Part shown: piece after piece, positions 16,807 to 27,039 of the stretch | How positions within the stretch are numbered: the first letter of the stretch is position 1 | Layout of the letters: each line of letters starts with the position of its first letter | Made by a program: the position numbers and the translations under genes | The notes under the pieces: generated by a model | What the model was told of the DNA's origin: nothing | The model's input: only the letters and a program-made list of their open reading frames with translations | Database searches by the model: none | Assembly: GCF_016107535.1 (NCBI RefSeq) | Contig: NZ_JABASQ010000004.1 | Span: 152,930 to 216,929 of the forward strand | Source of the DNA: Psychrobacter cibarius | Lineage (GTDB): Bacteria; Pseudomonadota; Gammaproteobacteria; Pseudomonadales; Moraxellaceae | DNA length: 64,000 nt | Reading direction: 5' to 3'

Positions 16807-18084
16807 ATGTACATCATGACTGTCGATAATTTAAATGATATCAATAAACTTGAATGCCGAGATAAAGATTACTCGGTCAGTGTCTCAGGTATCGCGGGTT
16901 TAAGTATTCGTACTTATCCAAATGGTAAAAAGGAATACTACTTACGGTACGCTCATCCGCATATCGATGGTAAGCGCCCTAGAATGATGTTAGGTAAGGT
17001 CGAAGATGTCAGTCTATATGAAGCTAAGTATAAAGCAGAAACTATACTTAGCACGGTCGCACAAGGCTCCGACCCTAAAGCCATTCATAAAAAAGAACAA
17101 GTCAATAAGTATGCTCATCTAAAGAACGCCACATTTTCTGAAATCACACAAGCGTGGCGAGATCACAAAACGTCAAGTCGTCACCATAGTAAATCTAGAA
17201 AGCGCGCGTTTAGTGACTCAACCCTTAAATTTTGGGATTTATGTCTAGGATATATGTGTCGTGAGATTGGCGACTTAAGAATGAACGATATCACAAGCGA
17301 GATGATATTGAGTGTATGTGAGGCGATTCAAAACAATGAAAATCAAGCAACCTTCGTTGGTGCAAGCACTAGGCTTTATACCGAAAAAGTCTTCTCATTT
17401 GCTGTTGCAAGAGGATTATGCGATAGAAATGTAGCTATTGATACACGTGGCGAGCTCGCACCTGCCAGTTCAGGCAACCACTTACCAGCCATTACCAAGC
17501 CTGATCAGTTTGCTACCCTCCTGAACGATATGTCCCATTTCAAAGGTGCAAGTAAAACCACATTAGAAGCGATGAATTTACTACCGTATGTCTTTGTGCG
17601 TAGTATCGATTTGCGGTCTATGCGTTGGCAAGATATAGATTGGGATAATAAGCTATGGGAGTTTTCTCCTACTAAAGGCGAAGGTCGTGATGACATGGTA
17701 TCTCATTTAGTTGTACCACTAGCCACTCAAGTAATTGAGCGCTTACGAAAAATACAAGCAATCACAGGTCACAAAGAACATGTATTTGCATCGATACGTG
17801 TCTCAAGCAATCCTTATATTAGCAAAGCAACACTAGTACAAATATTTCATAGGCTTGGCTACAAAGATGTGCAATGCGCTCATGGATTTCGAGCATCAGC
17901 TAAAACCTTACTTATGGAGCAACCTGAGTTGCGTTATTCAGATATCGTGACCGAGCTGCAATTAGGACATCGAATAAAGGATACGCATGGCGGCGCTTAT
18001 AACCGATTAGATGAAATTGATACTCGAATACTGATGATGCAAGATTGGGCTGATTATATAGATAAGCTCCGGGGTTCAACGTAA
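16807..18084 (+). CDS. Tyrosine recombinase / phage-type integrase
   Basis: 425 residues. The N-terminus has a DUF4102-like arm-binding domain (GLSIRTYPNGKKEYYLRY...MMLGKVEDVSLYEAK), then a SAM-like core-binding domain (~115-215), then the catalytic domain. Catalytic residues are visible: Arg in FVRSIDLRSMRW (~270), His359 and Arg362 in HGFRASA, His388 in LGH, and Tyr398 in GAYNR. The family excises and integrates prophages and genomic islands at tRNA or other att sites. It looks intact, yet no cargo, excisionase or tRNA gene is nearby. Two starts are possible (16807 and 16816). Confidence 0.9.
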   Translation: MYIMTVDNLNDINKLECRDKDYSVSVSGIAGLSIRTYPNGKKEYYLRYAHPHIDGKRPRMMLGKVEDVSLYEAKYKAETILSTVAQGSDPKAIHKKEQVNKYAHLKNATFSEITQAWRDHKTSSRHHSKSRKRAFSDSTLKFWDLCLGYMCREIGDLRMNDITSEMILSVCEAIQNNENQATFVGASTRLYTEKVFSFAVARGLCDRNVAIDTRGELAPASSGNHLPAITKPDQFATLLNDMSHFKGASKTTLEAMNLLPYVFVRSIDLRSMRWQDIDWDNKLWEFSPTKGEGRDDMVSHLVVPLATQVIERLRKIQAITGHKEHVFASIRVSSNPYISKATLVQIFHRLGYKDVQCAHGFRASAKTLLMEQPELRYSDIVTELQLGHRIKDTHGGAYNRLDEIDTRILMMQDWADYIDKLRGST

Positions 18085-18126
18085 TACTTACTTTACGTTA
18101 ATAATATACCTATTAGCATTCACAAT

Positions 18127-18212
18127 GCACAATAAGCCCTTTGCATAGCATCTCATTCCCAGTCATCACATAACAACCAAAACACCCTAACATTCTATTG
18201 TTGGTAGCCTAG
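18127..18212 (+). repeat. Right copy of the imperfect ~86-bp direct repeat
   Basis: Matches 15937-16022 in the same orientation, with one single-base offset near the end. It lies 43 bases past the recombinase stop. Confidence 0.45.
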
Positions 18213-18330
18213 ATATTGGAATTTCTGCAACCTCGCGCTTGTGATCAACGACCAATCTGACGGCTTCTAATCTCCGGTATCTTATCTGCATGAGCTCACT
18301 TCATGTACTGACAAACTCTATAGCCTCAGT

Positions 18331-19473
18331 TTAATTATCCAGTTTTACCAAACAGTCAGAATTAATATCAGCAATCGTTTTGGCACCAGTCAAGGTCATT
18401 GCGACGCGTATTTCTTTATCTAGCAGTTCTAACAAATTGCTTACCCCTGCACCGCCATCCGCTGCTAAAGCATAAATAAAAGCGCGCCCTAGCATGCAAA
18501 TATCAGCGCCCAAAGCCAACATACGCACAATATCTAAGCCATTACGTATGCCAGAGTCGGCTAAAATTTTAATCTCTCCTTTAACCGCATCGGCAATAGG
18601 AGGCAGCGCCCGTGCACTGGATAAAACACCGTCCAGTTGTCGCCCACCATGATTGGATACGACTATGCCGTCTGCCCCAAAACGCACCGCATCTTTGGCA
18701 TCTTCTGGGTCCAAAATACCTTTGATGACCATAGGCCCATCCCAGTACTCGCGAATCCAATCTAAATCTTTCCAAGAAATAGAGGGGTCAAAGTTATTAC
18801 CTAGCCAGCCTATATAGTCTTCCAATCCTGTTGTCTTGCCTAAATAAGTAGAGATATTACCCAGATCGTGCGGACGGCCATTCAGTCCTACATCCCATGC
18901 CCATTGCGGATGCATCACAGACTGGAAGTAACGGCGCATAGCGGCATTTTTACCGCTCATACCAGAGTGCATATCTCGGTAGCGTGCCCCTGGTACCGGC
19001 ATATCCACCGTGAAAACCAAGGTCGAACACCCCGCCGCTTTGGCACGCTCCAAGGCATTTTTCATAAAACCTCGGTCCTTTAATACGTAAAGCTGAAACC
19101 ACATTGGACGGTTAATTTTAGGCACTACTTCCTCAATCGGACAAACCGAAACTGTCGACATGGTAAACGGAATGCCTTTTTGATCGGCTGCCATAGCGGC
19201 CTGCACTTCTCCGCGGCGGGCATACATACCTGTCAGACCTACGGGTGACAACGCGACAGGCATAGACAGAGTTTCATTAAATAACTGCGTCTCGAGACTA
19301 AGCTGTGACATATCATTCAGTACACGTTGTCTAAGGGCAATTTTTGATAAATCTTCAACATTATGTTTTAAGGTATATTCCTCATAAGCACCGCCATCTA
19401 TATAATGAAATAGAAATGGTGGCAGTCGGCGCTTGGCAGCAGCCCTGTAGTCGTTTGGAGATGAAATAATCAT
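18331..19473 (-). CDS. lldD: L-lactate dehydrogenase (quinone-linked, FMN)
   Basis: 380 residues, the normal length for LldD. It is an FMN-dependent alpha-hydroxy-acid oxidase fold; the active-site His and Arg are in [10 protein letters not shown] (~residues 274-283), and the FMN phosphate site is in the [10 protein letters not shown] and LGRAF segments near the end. It oxidises L-lactate to pyruvate at the inner membrane and passes electrons to the quinone pool. Last gene of the lldP-dld-lldD unit, 127 bases after dld. Confidence 0.95.
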   Translation of the reverse strand: MIISSPNDYRAAAKRRLPPFLFHYIDGGAYEEYTLKHNVEDLSKIALRQRVLNDMSQLSLETQLFNETLSMPVALSPVGLTGMYARRGEVQAAMAADQKGIPFTMSTVSVCPIEEVVPKINRPMWFQLYVLKDRGFMKNALERAKAAGCSTLVFTVDMPVPGARYRDMHSGMSGKNAAMRRYFQSVMHPQWAWDVGLNGRPHDLGNISTYLGKTTGLEDYIGWLGNNFDPSISWKDLDWIREYWDGPMVIKGILDPEDAKDAVRFGADGIVVSNHGGRQLDGVLSSARALPPIADAVKGEIKILADSGIRNGLDIVRMLALGADICMLGRAFIYALAADGGAGVSNLLELLDKEIRVAMTLTGAKTIADINSDCLVKLDN

Positions 19474-19600
19474 ACGCTTGCCCTTATTCTGTTAGATATC
19501 TATGTAATATTTTTGAATCTCTAATTATTTATTGATTAGTGCTAAACGATGGATGCAATTGGCTTGTTTTTGAAGCAGCAAGCTTAGCCCAAACTGCCTA

Positions 19601-21373
19601 TTACAAACAGCACGAGCAGTTACGTTTGGTTTTTGACATTTTACCGATGCCGGGATTAAAGCTATTGGTTGGGTCTAGACTTTTATAGAAATTCTGCAAA
19701 TCAGGCTCTGCTTCGTATAGATGACCGACATTATGCTCAGCAGGATATTTGGCTCCGCGTGCGCTCAATAGCTCTAACATCATCTTTTTAACAAGCTTGG
19801 CATCACTGCCCTTCTTTAATATATAGTCTTGATGAAACACATAACAAAAGAAATGTCCGTAATACAGCTTCTTTTCTAAGTGTTTTTCAATGTCTTCAGG
19901 CAAGCTTTCAAGCCACTCTAGCTCGTTACGTGGTATGGCAATATCCAGCGCTAATATCTCACCGACCTCTTTTTCATGTATAACTTCATAGCGTAATGCG
20001 GCACCGGCTGCGGCAAAACGATTTAAAAGCGCGCTTTCTGATTCTTCCTGACTACATTCAAAATAGTTACCCGTGTCCGACGCATCAAAAAACGTCTTCA
20101 GAAAATCTTGAGCCTCTGCTATACCTTCATCACTCATTTTTATGATGAGGTGATGCTCGTATTGATTACGGTACTCCATCATGCGCTTGGGCAAATGCTT
20201 TGGAAATAGAGTAGCGATAAACTGCATGACTTTGTCAGTGAAATGCTTTGGCATCCATGACCACTTATGAAATTTTGCATCCATAGCGCCTTTGATAGAG
20301 AACAGTCTAGGTAAAGCATTTGTACCGAGATGCTTGATACTCAAGAACGTGTCTTTACCGTATTTAGCGGAGACATCAAATATATCACGATGCATATACT
20401 CGCCCACTTCAGGGATATTGTCGAAGCGGGATAGTATCTGTCTTCTGAGCTGTGCAAGCTCACTCACACTGTTGGTGCCTATGTAGAAAGTTTGCTCTTT
20501 TGCCGCTATTGGATAAGTGTCAAGACGTACTGCAAATACGGCAAGCTTGCCAGCACAGCCGCTTGCTTCATACAGTCTGCGCTTGTCCGCATTAAAGCGA
20601 CTGGGCGTGCTTGCATCAACATCTTTTACTCGGGCGATGTACTCTCTGTCAGATGCGAGCTTACCAGTGTCAGGTAATTCTCTTCTATCAAAATGACCGT
20701 TTTGCAAATTCGTTAATATTTCTTCAGGAGTATCACCCAACTTGACGTCTAGATGATTGACTAGCACCAGTTGACCGTGTTCATTTATTTGGGCAAACAA
20801 TGCAAGCTCGGTGTAAGCAGGCCCTCTTTTAACCAGAGCTCCACCAGAGTTATTAGATATACCACCAATAATAGACGCACCTAACGTCGAGGAACCGATG
20901 ACAGAGTGAGGCGCTCTATTGACAGCATTAAGCTGACTTTGCAACTGATGCAATGTCGCCCCAGACAAGCTAATCACTTGCTCGCCATCATTCACCAAAT
21001 ACAACTGGTTTATGGCAAGCGTATTAATCACCACAACGGGTCTATCGTAGTCATTACCGCTTGGTGTTGAGCCTTCAGTCAGGCCTGTTTTTGCCGCTTG
21101 CATAATGATAATACAGTCGCCTTCAACGCACACTTCTAGGCTACGCCAAATGTCCAGCAATGTTTGCGGAAACAAAACCGCTAAGGCACTGCCGCCACCA
21201 GAGCGCCACCCCATTCTATAGTGCTCATTTTTCTCTGGATCAGCTTGTACATTACTCGCGCCTAGCAAGTTGGTTAGTTTATCTAACACCTGATCAGGAC
21301 TAAGCATGCCTTGAGAAGCTTGATTTGACGAAGATATATGACGCTCCTTATCTTGTAATGGTGTGTCACTCAT
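19601..21373 (-). CDS. dld: D-lactate dehydrogenase (quinone, FAD)
   Basis: 590 residues, similar to E. coli Dld (571). The N-terminal FAD-binding PCMH domain shows GSSTLGASIIGGISNNSGG. The central cap region and the membrane-associating C-terminal domain follow, with HNVGHLYEA and LDPTNSFNPGIGK near the end. It oxidises D-lactate to pyruvate at the membrane. Its ATG overlaps the lldP stop (ATGA), so the two are translationally coupled. The extreme C-terminus ends in a cysteine-rich CSCCL that I do not recall from E. coli Dld. Confidence 0.95.
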   Translation of the reverse strand: MSDTPLQDKERHISSSNQASQGMLSPDQVLDKLTNLLGASNVQADPEKNEHYRMGWRSGGGSALAVLFPQTLLDIWRSLEVCVEGDCIIIMQAAKTGLTEGSTPSGNDYDRPVVVINTLAINQLYLVNDGEQVISLSGATLHQLQSQLNAVNRAPHSVIGSSTLGASIIGGISNNSGGALVKRGPAYTELALFAQINEHGQLVLVNHLDVKLGDTPEEILTNLQNGHFDRRELPDTGKLASDREYIARVKDVDASTPSRFNADKRRLYEASGCAGKLAVFAVRLDTYPIAAKEQTFYIGTNSVSELAQLRRQILSRFDNIPEVGEYMHRDIFDVSAKYGKDTFLSIKHLGTNALPRLFSIKGAMDAKFHKWSWMPKHFTDKVMQFIATLFPKHLPKRMMEYRNQYEHHLIIKMSDEGIAEAQDFLKTFFDASDTGNYFECSQEESESALLNRFAAAGAALRYEVIHEKEVGEILALDIAIPRNELEWLESLPEDIEKHLEKKLYYGHFFCYVFHQDYILKKGSDAKLVKKMMLELLSARGAKYPAEHNVGHLYEAEPDLQNFYKSLDPTNSFNPGIGKMSKTKRNCSCCL

Positions 21374-23076
21374 GATGCCAAGGGACCTTGAAAACCAAAA
21401 ATATAAATGGCGGCCATGACGATGATGCCACAGAACAACACATAGTATATGGTGGGTAAAATAGTACGCCTAAGTGTGGCGCCCTCCATACCAAGTAAAC
21501 CCACCGTTGCTGATGCAGCCACCACGTTATGTATGGCAACCATATTACCGGCTGCGGCACCAACCGCTTGCGCTGCGATGATTAGAGAAGGTGAAATATG
21601 TAAGCTCATGGCGGCTTCATATTGGAATTGACTGAACATCATATTAGATACGGTATTAGAGCCTGCGATAAATGCACCTAAAGCACCAATGGTTGCACTA
21701 ATCAATGGAAAAACATTGCCAAAAGTACCTGAAAACAACTCTGCACTGGCGACTGGCATACTCGCCACATCTGATAAGTTTATGCCTGAATTAATAAAAA
21801 TTCTAACCATTGGAATCGTAAAGATAAGTACAAAACCTGCCCCTAACACAGTCTTACCTGATTCTTTAAAGGCACTGTTTAGTGCGCTGACGGGCTTTCT
21901 AGTTTGAAAAGCGGCGGCAACCAAAGCACTAATTAGTAACAAGCCGCCCGGTAAGTATAAAGGACTAAAACTGGCACTGATATCTGTCTCACCTAAAATC
22001 GAGGTTAGGTCTACTGCTACACTGTTAAGTAAAGACTGAAAGCCTGTAAATACTCTTGAAAACACCAGTAAAAGGGCAACCAATAAATAAGGGAACCACG
22101 CCATAAGGGTGGACATCTTCTTATCACTCAAGGTTAGCGTAATATCTTCTTTACTGACCACTAACTTACCAAGCCATTCACTCGGCCAGTTTTTTTGCGG
22201 TTCAAAATCCCATGTGGTTTTTGGTACCAAAAACCCTCTTTTAGCAGCATTAACAACGACAGTAATACTGACCAAGCCACCGACCAGTGACGGAAACTCT
22301 GGCCCTAAAAAAACACCGGTTATCATATAAGGGATTGTAAATGCCAAGCCTGCAAAAATTGCAAACGGCCAAATCGCAAAGCCTTCCCGCCAGCTTTTGT
22401 TTTTACCAAAGAAGCGAGTGAGCATCATCACCATAAAAAGTGGCATAAACGTACCAATGACACCGTGAATAATGGCGACTTGACTGGTAATCAGTTGTAA
22501 AAATTCGCCCCACTGTACTCCTTGTTGTGCCAGTTGAGCACTAATGGCAGCTTTATCTAACCCATCATTTACCCCTATCACAATAGGCGTACCGACCGCA
22601 CCAAATGATACAGGTGTACTTTGTATCATCATTCCCATCAACACCGCACCCAGCGCCGGAAATCCTACTGCCACCAGCAAAGGCGCTGCAATAGCGGCAG
22701 CTGTACCAAAACCAGAGGCGCCCTCAAGAAAGCAACCAAAGCACCATGCAATAATAATGGCTTGCACACGCCTATCTGGCGATACATTAGTAAACCCAGC
22801 ACGGATAACGGCGATTGCACCAGTATGTTTTAATGTATTCAACAAAAAAATAGCACCAAAGACTATCCACAATACCGAAACCGTAATGACCAAACCCTGA
22901 ATAATAGATGATGACACTCGGTTAAGCGTCATATCCCATATAAAAATGGCAAGCGCAGCGGTAACCACTAAAATGATAGGCATTGTTTTTTTAGCTGACC
23001 ATTGCAAACCTATCAGAAAAATACCACAGAGAACGATTGGCAGTAATGCCAAAAGCCCATATATTGTTTGATTCAA
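21370..23076 (-). CDS. lldP: L-lactate permease
   Basis: 568 residues, strongly hydrophobic, 12-14 predicted membrane helices, family length about 550. LctP family hallmarks include EGASGFGTAAAIAAPLL in the first half and GSNTVSNMMFSQFQ in the second. It imports L-lactate, D-lactate and glycolate with protons. First gene of the lactate operon, divergent from the LysR gene across a 294-base spacer holding an operator-like palindrome. Confidence 0.95.
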   Translation of the reverse strand: MNQTIYGLLALLPIVLCGIFLIGLQWSAKKTMPIILVVTAALAIFIWDMTLNRVSSSIIQGLVITVSVLWIVFGAIFLLNTLKHTGAIAVIRAGFTNVSPDRRVQAIIIAWCFGCFLEGASGFGTAAAIAAPLLVAVGFPALGAVLMGMMIQSTPVSFGAVGTPIVIGVNDGLDKAAISAQLAQQGVQWGEFLQLITSQVAIIHGVIGTFMPLFMVMMLTRFFGKNKSWREGFAIWPFAIFAGLAFTIPYMITGVFLGPEFPSLVGGLVSITVVVNAAKRGFLVPKTTWDFEPQKNWPSEWLGKLVVSKEDITLTLSDKKMSTLMAWFPYLLVALLLVFSRVFTGFQSLLNSVAVDLTSILGETDISASFSPLYLPGGLLLISALVAAAFQTRKPVSALNSAFKESGKTVLGAGFVLIFTIPMVRIFINSGINLSDVASMPVASAELFSGTFGNVFPLISATIGALGAFIAGSNTVSNMMFSQFQYEAAMSLHISPSLIIAAQAVGAAAGNMVAIHNVVAASATVGLLGMEGATLRRTILPTIYYVLFCGIIVMAAIYIFGFQGPLAS

Positions 23077-23288
23077 AATTACATCCTTTTGATTGTGTGA
23101 TCTTCCTTGAACTAAGTCATCGAAGCCTTTATTTTGACGAATCTATGATGACTAAGTTGTATTAAATATTCACAAATAGGGACTGCTTATTTACTAAAGC
23201 TGTCTTGTAGACAAAGCCGAGCACGACTTGCGACAGTTTATGTCCCAATGTTAAAAATGCCCTGAAATAGTCTACGCCTTGTTAATTC

Positions 23289-23307
23289 ATTGATATATTG
23301 CATCAAT
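23289..23307. promoter_or_regulatory. Possible LysR operator between lldP and the LysR gene
   Basis: ATTGATATATTGCATCAAT is an inverted repeat (ATTGAT-7-ATCAAT) of the T-N11-A general kind bound by LysR proteins. It sits ~25 bases upstream of a TATAAT (23333-23338) in front of the LysR start. Confidence 0.4.
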
Positions 23308-23370
23308 GGACAATGTTATTTTCCTTTTTTGCTATAATTAGAAACACATTACTAAAATTGGAGAACAAGT

Positions 23371-24276
23371 GTGACCAAAGCTGACGACATGATTTTATTC
23401 GTTCAAGTTGTCGAAGAAGGGTCATTCTCTAGAGTCGCTGAAAAATTATCATTGACGAACTCGGTAGTGAGCAAGCGCATTGCGAGATTAGAAGAGAACT
23501 TAAATATACAACTGCTTTATAGAACCACTAGAAAGTTGAGCTTAACCGATGCAGGCAGGGCGCTTTATAACAAAGCTAAAATTGCTAAATCCGCCTTTCA
23601 AGAAGCTGAAAATGCTGTCACGGGTTACGGCGAAGATATGAAAGGTCATATACGTATAACCATGCCTGTGGTCTCTGCGAATTTCATATTTAGCGAATCT
23701 ATTGCCGAATTCTGTAAACAACACCCTGAAGTATCAGTAGAGTTACAAATTACCAATCGATTGGTTGACTTGATAGAGGAAGGATTTGATTTGGCACTAA
23801 GGACCGCTGTGCTTGAAGATTCTTCACTCATTGCAAGGCGCCTTATAGATAGCCAGTGGATTATATGCGCGACTCCAGCCTATTTAGAGCAACATGGTGC
23901 GCCTCAAACTCCTGAACAGTTACAAAATCATGAGTGCTTGGTTTATAAGTTTGATAATACGGCTAACAGTACATGGCCGCTATATATAGACGGCAAAGAG
24001 CAATTAATATCTGTCCATGGTCGGTTTCATAGCAATCATCTGAGTGCAATTAAACAAGCCGCGCTTAGCGATTTAGGTATCGCTTTTTTACCACAAGTGT
24101 TGATCTATGAGGAGATACAGAAAAATACACTCACGCAGATTTTACAATGTTTTACCAGCAAGAAGCTGGGGCTATATGCGGTTTATCCTAAGGCCAGACA
24201 ACCGGATCAAAAGTTAAAACTGCTCGTTGCACATTTACGAGACTCATTACATCAAAAACAGGCTTACTACTACTAA
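23371..24276 (+). CDS. LysR-family transcriptional regulator (probable lactate operon regulator)
   Basis: 301 residues. The N-terminal winged helix-turn-helix (FVQVVEEGSFSRVAEKLSLTNSVVSKRIARLEENL) is followed by the LysR substrate-binding domain, closest in style to the CrgA/DhcR-type subgroup. The start is a GTG at 23371 preceded by GGAG. Divergent placement next to lldP suggests it controls the lactate genes, in place of the GntR-type LldR used in E. coli and Pseudomonas. That role is inferred from position only. Confidence 0.88.
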   Translation: MTKADDMILFVQVVEEGSFSRVAEKLSLTNSVVSKRIARLEENLNIQLLYRTTRKLSLTDAGRALYNKAKIAKSAFQEAENAVTGYGEDMKGHIRITMPVVSANFIFSESIAEFCKQHPEVSVELQITNRLVDLIEEGFDLALRTAVLEDSSLIARRLIDSQWIICATPAYLEQHGAPQTPEQLQNHECLVYKFDNTANSTWPLYIDGKEQLISVHGRFHSNHLSAIKQAALSDLGIAFLPQVLIYEEIQKNTLTQILQCFTSKKLGLYAVYPKARQPDQKLKLLVAHLRDSLHQKQAYYY

Positions 24277-24299
24277 GTAATAAGCCTGTTTTTGATGTA
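24250..24299 (+). terminator. Terminator overlapping the 3' end of the LysR gene
   Basis: CATCAAAAACAGGCTTA pairs with TAAGCCTGTTTTTGATG across the stop codon. The stem is long, with an internal T-run. Confidence 0.7.
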
Positions 24300-24485
24300 T
24301 ATAAAAAAACTAATAAAGCGGTCTTAAAATTAAAGAGATGGTGAAGAATTTTTTATAGATAAATTAGATTTTTAATCATATTCGAAGTTCATGAACTTAG
24401 TCACTGAATGCCTGTTTAAATACAGTCTATATGATAATGCTATAGGCTTACTATTATAAGAAATGGCATTGATTTTGAAAAATGT

Positions 24486-24528
24486 AAAAACCTTTTACGC
24501 TATCCAATAATTAGCGTAAAAGGTTTTC
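24486..24528 (-). terminator. Terminator downstream of the IutA-like receptor
   Basis: Perfect 16-bp inverted repeat AAAACCTTTTACGCTA / TAGCGTAAAAGGTTTT with a 9-base loop, 12 bases past the receptor stop; on the minus strand it ends in a T-run. Confidence 0.8.
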
Positions 24529-24539
24529 TGATATTATTT

Positions 24540-26930
24540 TTAATAATCCACAGTGTAGCTCAAGCCGTAAGTTGTACCCGAGGCAGGCAAACGATTCAAA
24601 TCGCCATAGGTTGTTTGATGATAGACCGTTAGATAGTCCTTATTGAGTAAGTTATAAATCCCATAGTCTACTCGACCTACCGGCATTTTGACTTGTCCTA
24701 ATACATCAAGTGTCATATAACCTGTGACTGGCAATGCGCTAGAATCAGGGTCTTTTTGTTGATCCTTAAAGGCTTTATCATCACCGCCAATTGCCAATGC
24801 TTGTAGACGTATATTACTGCCTTCATCGAAGTTGTATTGTGCAAATGCGGTGCCTTTAAGTGGTGTCAAGCGTACGGCATCCAGCTCCAACCAATCACCA
24901 TCTTTATCATACTGGCCACGAGTATAGGCGACACTGCCACCCACTTGCCATTGATCATCAATATCATGGCTGAGCGAGCCTTCTACGCCGTAGACGCGCT
25001 CATCGGTATCGACGACTTCTACCGTATAGTCATTGGTAAAGCGTACCGTTTTATCTGATTCATTGTAAAAACCGCTCAATCGTGCAGCAGTACTGCCATG
25101 CTTACCTTGCCAGCCCAACTCGTAATTGTCGATCGCAATAGGCTGTACGTTGTCTGAGTTGACGACAAAGCCTGCTCGTACATCACGTAGCGCACGCTGA
25201 ATGTCAGCAGTGGTAAAGCCTTGTGAGAAATTGGCAAATACTTGGTCATTTGGGGTTAATTGATAGCTGGTACCGATATTAAATAGGGTTTTATCGTGGT
25301 CTGTATGGCCCTTTTCCACTTGACCAGCCTGATAGTCAATGCCATAAGCATCACTGACACCGTTGATGAGAGGATCATTAAAATACTCTTCGAGCAATTG
25401 CTCATAAATGGGCGTGAAAGTAGCCGTTTCTGCTTTGAGTTTTTGATAGCGCACGCCAGCACTGGTATGCCATTTATCAGTGATATCTATATCCGCATTG
25501 ACAAAAGCGCCCCATTTATCAATGGTGGTATCTGGTCCACCATTATAGCTAAGACCATTTGGCTGAGCACTTAGACCGTTACTGGTTTTAAATTTATCTA
25601 AGTCTTGACCTTCATAAGTTTGCTCGCTTTTTTCGCGTTCAAAATCAGCCCCATAGCTAAACAGCGTTTTTTTACCACCAATTTCACTATCTGTTTGCAT
25701 GGCGGCGCGTAGACCCATCACCTCAATGTCAGCTTCTGATTGAGTGACGACGACTGCCCCGCCCAGTAATTCTTTTAGCGTACTCTCATCGGTAAGGCCA
25801 TTAGCCACCCAGACTTCGCCCGCTTGTGCAGGGAAAACTTTACCAGAAGGATAAAAACGGCCTTTTTCGTCTCGATAGTACCCTGTGACGCTCAAATTTG
25901 AGCCCGCAATATCATCATTATTATAGTTAAGGTTCACTGATGTTTTGGTGGTATAAGGCTCGTTTGCTACGTCAGCACCATCAATCGCTTTTAAAGATGG
26001 TGGTAATTTTTTCGGTTTTAATAATACTTGTAAATTTTTACCATAATCTGGACCGTAGTCCGTATCCTGCTCATCTTTGTAGTAAGTCACTGCCAAATCG
26101 AGACGCTGACTGTCAGTGAGCTCTATACCCAAGCTACCGTTAATACTTAGCGACTCAGTATCTTGTTGGTCAGTTTGGTTAACGTCTGGGCTGATGCGAT
26201 TATCATGACTATCGAACTTGCCGCCTTTCGTTTCATAATCCACATCTAGGCGACCATAAACTCGCTCACCGCCATAGCCTAATGTCTGCCCCACATGATA
26301 ACCCACTGAATCTGAGTCAAAATTACGACTGCTACTGACGCCGACTCTGGTTTGCCTGATAGAGCCATACCCCACCATAGATTTTGTGACGAGATTAATC
26401 AGACCACCAGCCGCGCCAGCCCCATAAATACTGGTCGCACCAGAGAGCACCTCTACCCGCTCAAGCTGCGAAGGGTCGATACTGTTTAGCTCGCGTGACA
26501 GGCTGCGTGAGCCACTCAATGGCACACCATTCAGCAAAAACTGCACGGGACGGCCATGCATGGTCGTGCCGTAGTTACTGGTTGAGCCACTACTTGCCCC
26601 CAAACTTGGAATCAGCTGAGCCAATATATCTCCAGTAGTACGATTGCCTGTCGCCTGCATCTGCAGCTCATTTTCGGTAATTACCTGCGTGACGGCAGGC
26701 ATCTCACTAATTTTTTGTGCCAAAGCCGTTCCTGTCCTTGCTTTAGCAGTGACCGTAATGGTATCTAAAGTCACGTTTGGTAACTCACTTGAGGCGGCGT
26801 TGACAGCTAAGTCTTCTGAAAGCATCGTATTTGAAGCGATGTCCATAGCACTGACATTGTTTTGTGCATATAGTTGCTGGCTGATACAAAAGGTAAGAAA
26901 GGATAGAGCAACTTGATGGTGGCGTTTCAT
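24540..26930 (-). CDS. TonB-dependent siderophore receptor, IutA-like (ferric aerobactin type)
   Basis: About 796 residues from ATG 26930, chosen because the protein then begins with a signal peptide (MKRHHQVALSFLTFCISQQLYAQ). A TonB box (DTITVTAK) precedes the plug domain, which has LAQLIPSLG, NYGTTMHGRPVQFLLNGV and ERVEVLSGATSIYGAGAAGGLINLVTK. The latter two closely follow the pattern of E. coli IutA, as do the later DYG...GKNLQ and YYRDEKGRFYP segments. The C-terminus is a 22-strand barrel ending TVDY. It imports a ferric hydroxamate/citrate siderophore across the outer membrane. A Fur-box-like site lies upstream. Confidence 0.88.
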   Translation of the reverse strand: MKRHHQVALSFLTFCISQQLYAQNNVSAMDIASNTMLSEDLAVNAASSELPNVTLDTITVTAKARTGTALAQKISEMPAVTQVITENELQMQATGNRTTGDILAQLIPSLGASSGSTSNYGTTMHGRPVQFLLNGVPLSGSRSLSRELNSIDPSQLERVEVLSGATSIYGAGAAGGLINLVTKSMVGYGSIRQTRVGVSSSRNFDSDSVGYHVGQTLGYGGERVYGRLDVDYETKGGKFDSHDNRISPDVNQTDQQDTESLSINGSLGIELTDSQRLDLAVTYYKDEQDTDYGPDYGKNLQVLLKPKKLPPSLKAIDGADVANEPYTTKTSVNLNYNNDDIAGSNLSVTGYYRDEKGRFYPSGKVFPAQAGEVWVANGLTDESTLKELLGGAVVVTQSEADIEVMGLRAAMQTDSEIGGKKTLFSYGADFEREKSEQTYEGQDLDKFKTSNGLSAQPNGLSYNGGPDTTIDKWGAFVNADIDITDKWHTSAGVRYQKLKAETATFTPIYEQLLEEYFNDPLINGVSDAYGIDYQAGQVEKGHTDHDKTLFNIGTSYQLTPNDQVFANFSQGFTTADIQRALRDVRAGFVVNSDNVQPIAIDNYELGWQGKHGSTAARLSGFYNESDKTVRFTNDYTVEVVDTDERVYGVEGSLSHDIDDQWQVGGSVAYTRGQYDKDGDWLELDAVRLTPLKGTAFAQYNFDEGSNIRLQALAIGGDDKAFKDQQKDPDSSALPVTGYMTLDVLGQVKMPVGRVDYGIYNLLNKDYLTVYHQTTYGDLNRLPASGTTYGLSYTVDY

Positions 26931-27018
26931 ATTCACTTCACTTAATTGGAGGATCAAAGAGTGGTAAAAGTTATATTTAGCTAATAATGCTGTGTGTACT
27001 AACTTTGTGAACAATATT

Positions 27019-27037
27019 GTAAATGATAATCATTGTT
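27019..27037. promoter_or_regulatory. Fur box upstream of the IutA-like receptor
   Basis: The site contains the uninterrupted core AATGATAATCATT and agrees with the 19-base Fur consensus at about 15 positions. It lies ~90 bases before the receptor start. Confidence 0.75.
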
Positions 27038-27039
27038 GT

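Noticed and set aside
22544..22900. 118-codon + frame opposite lldP
   Set aside because: Antisense frame to a strongly conserved permease; no independent evidence.
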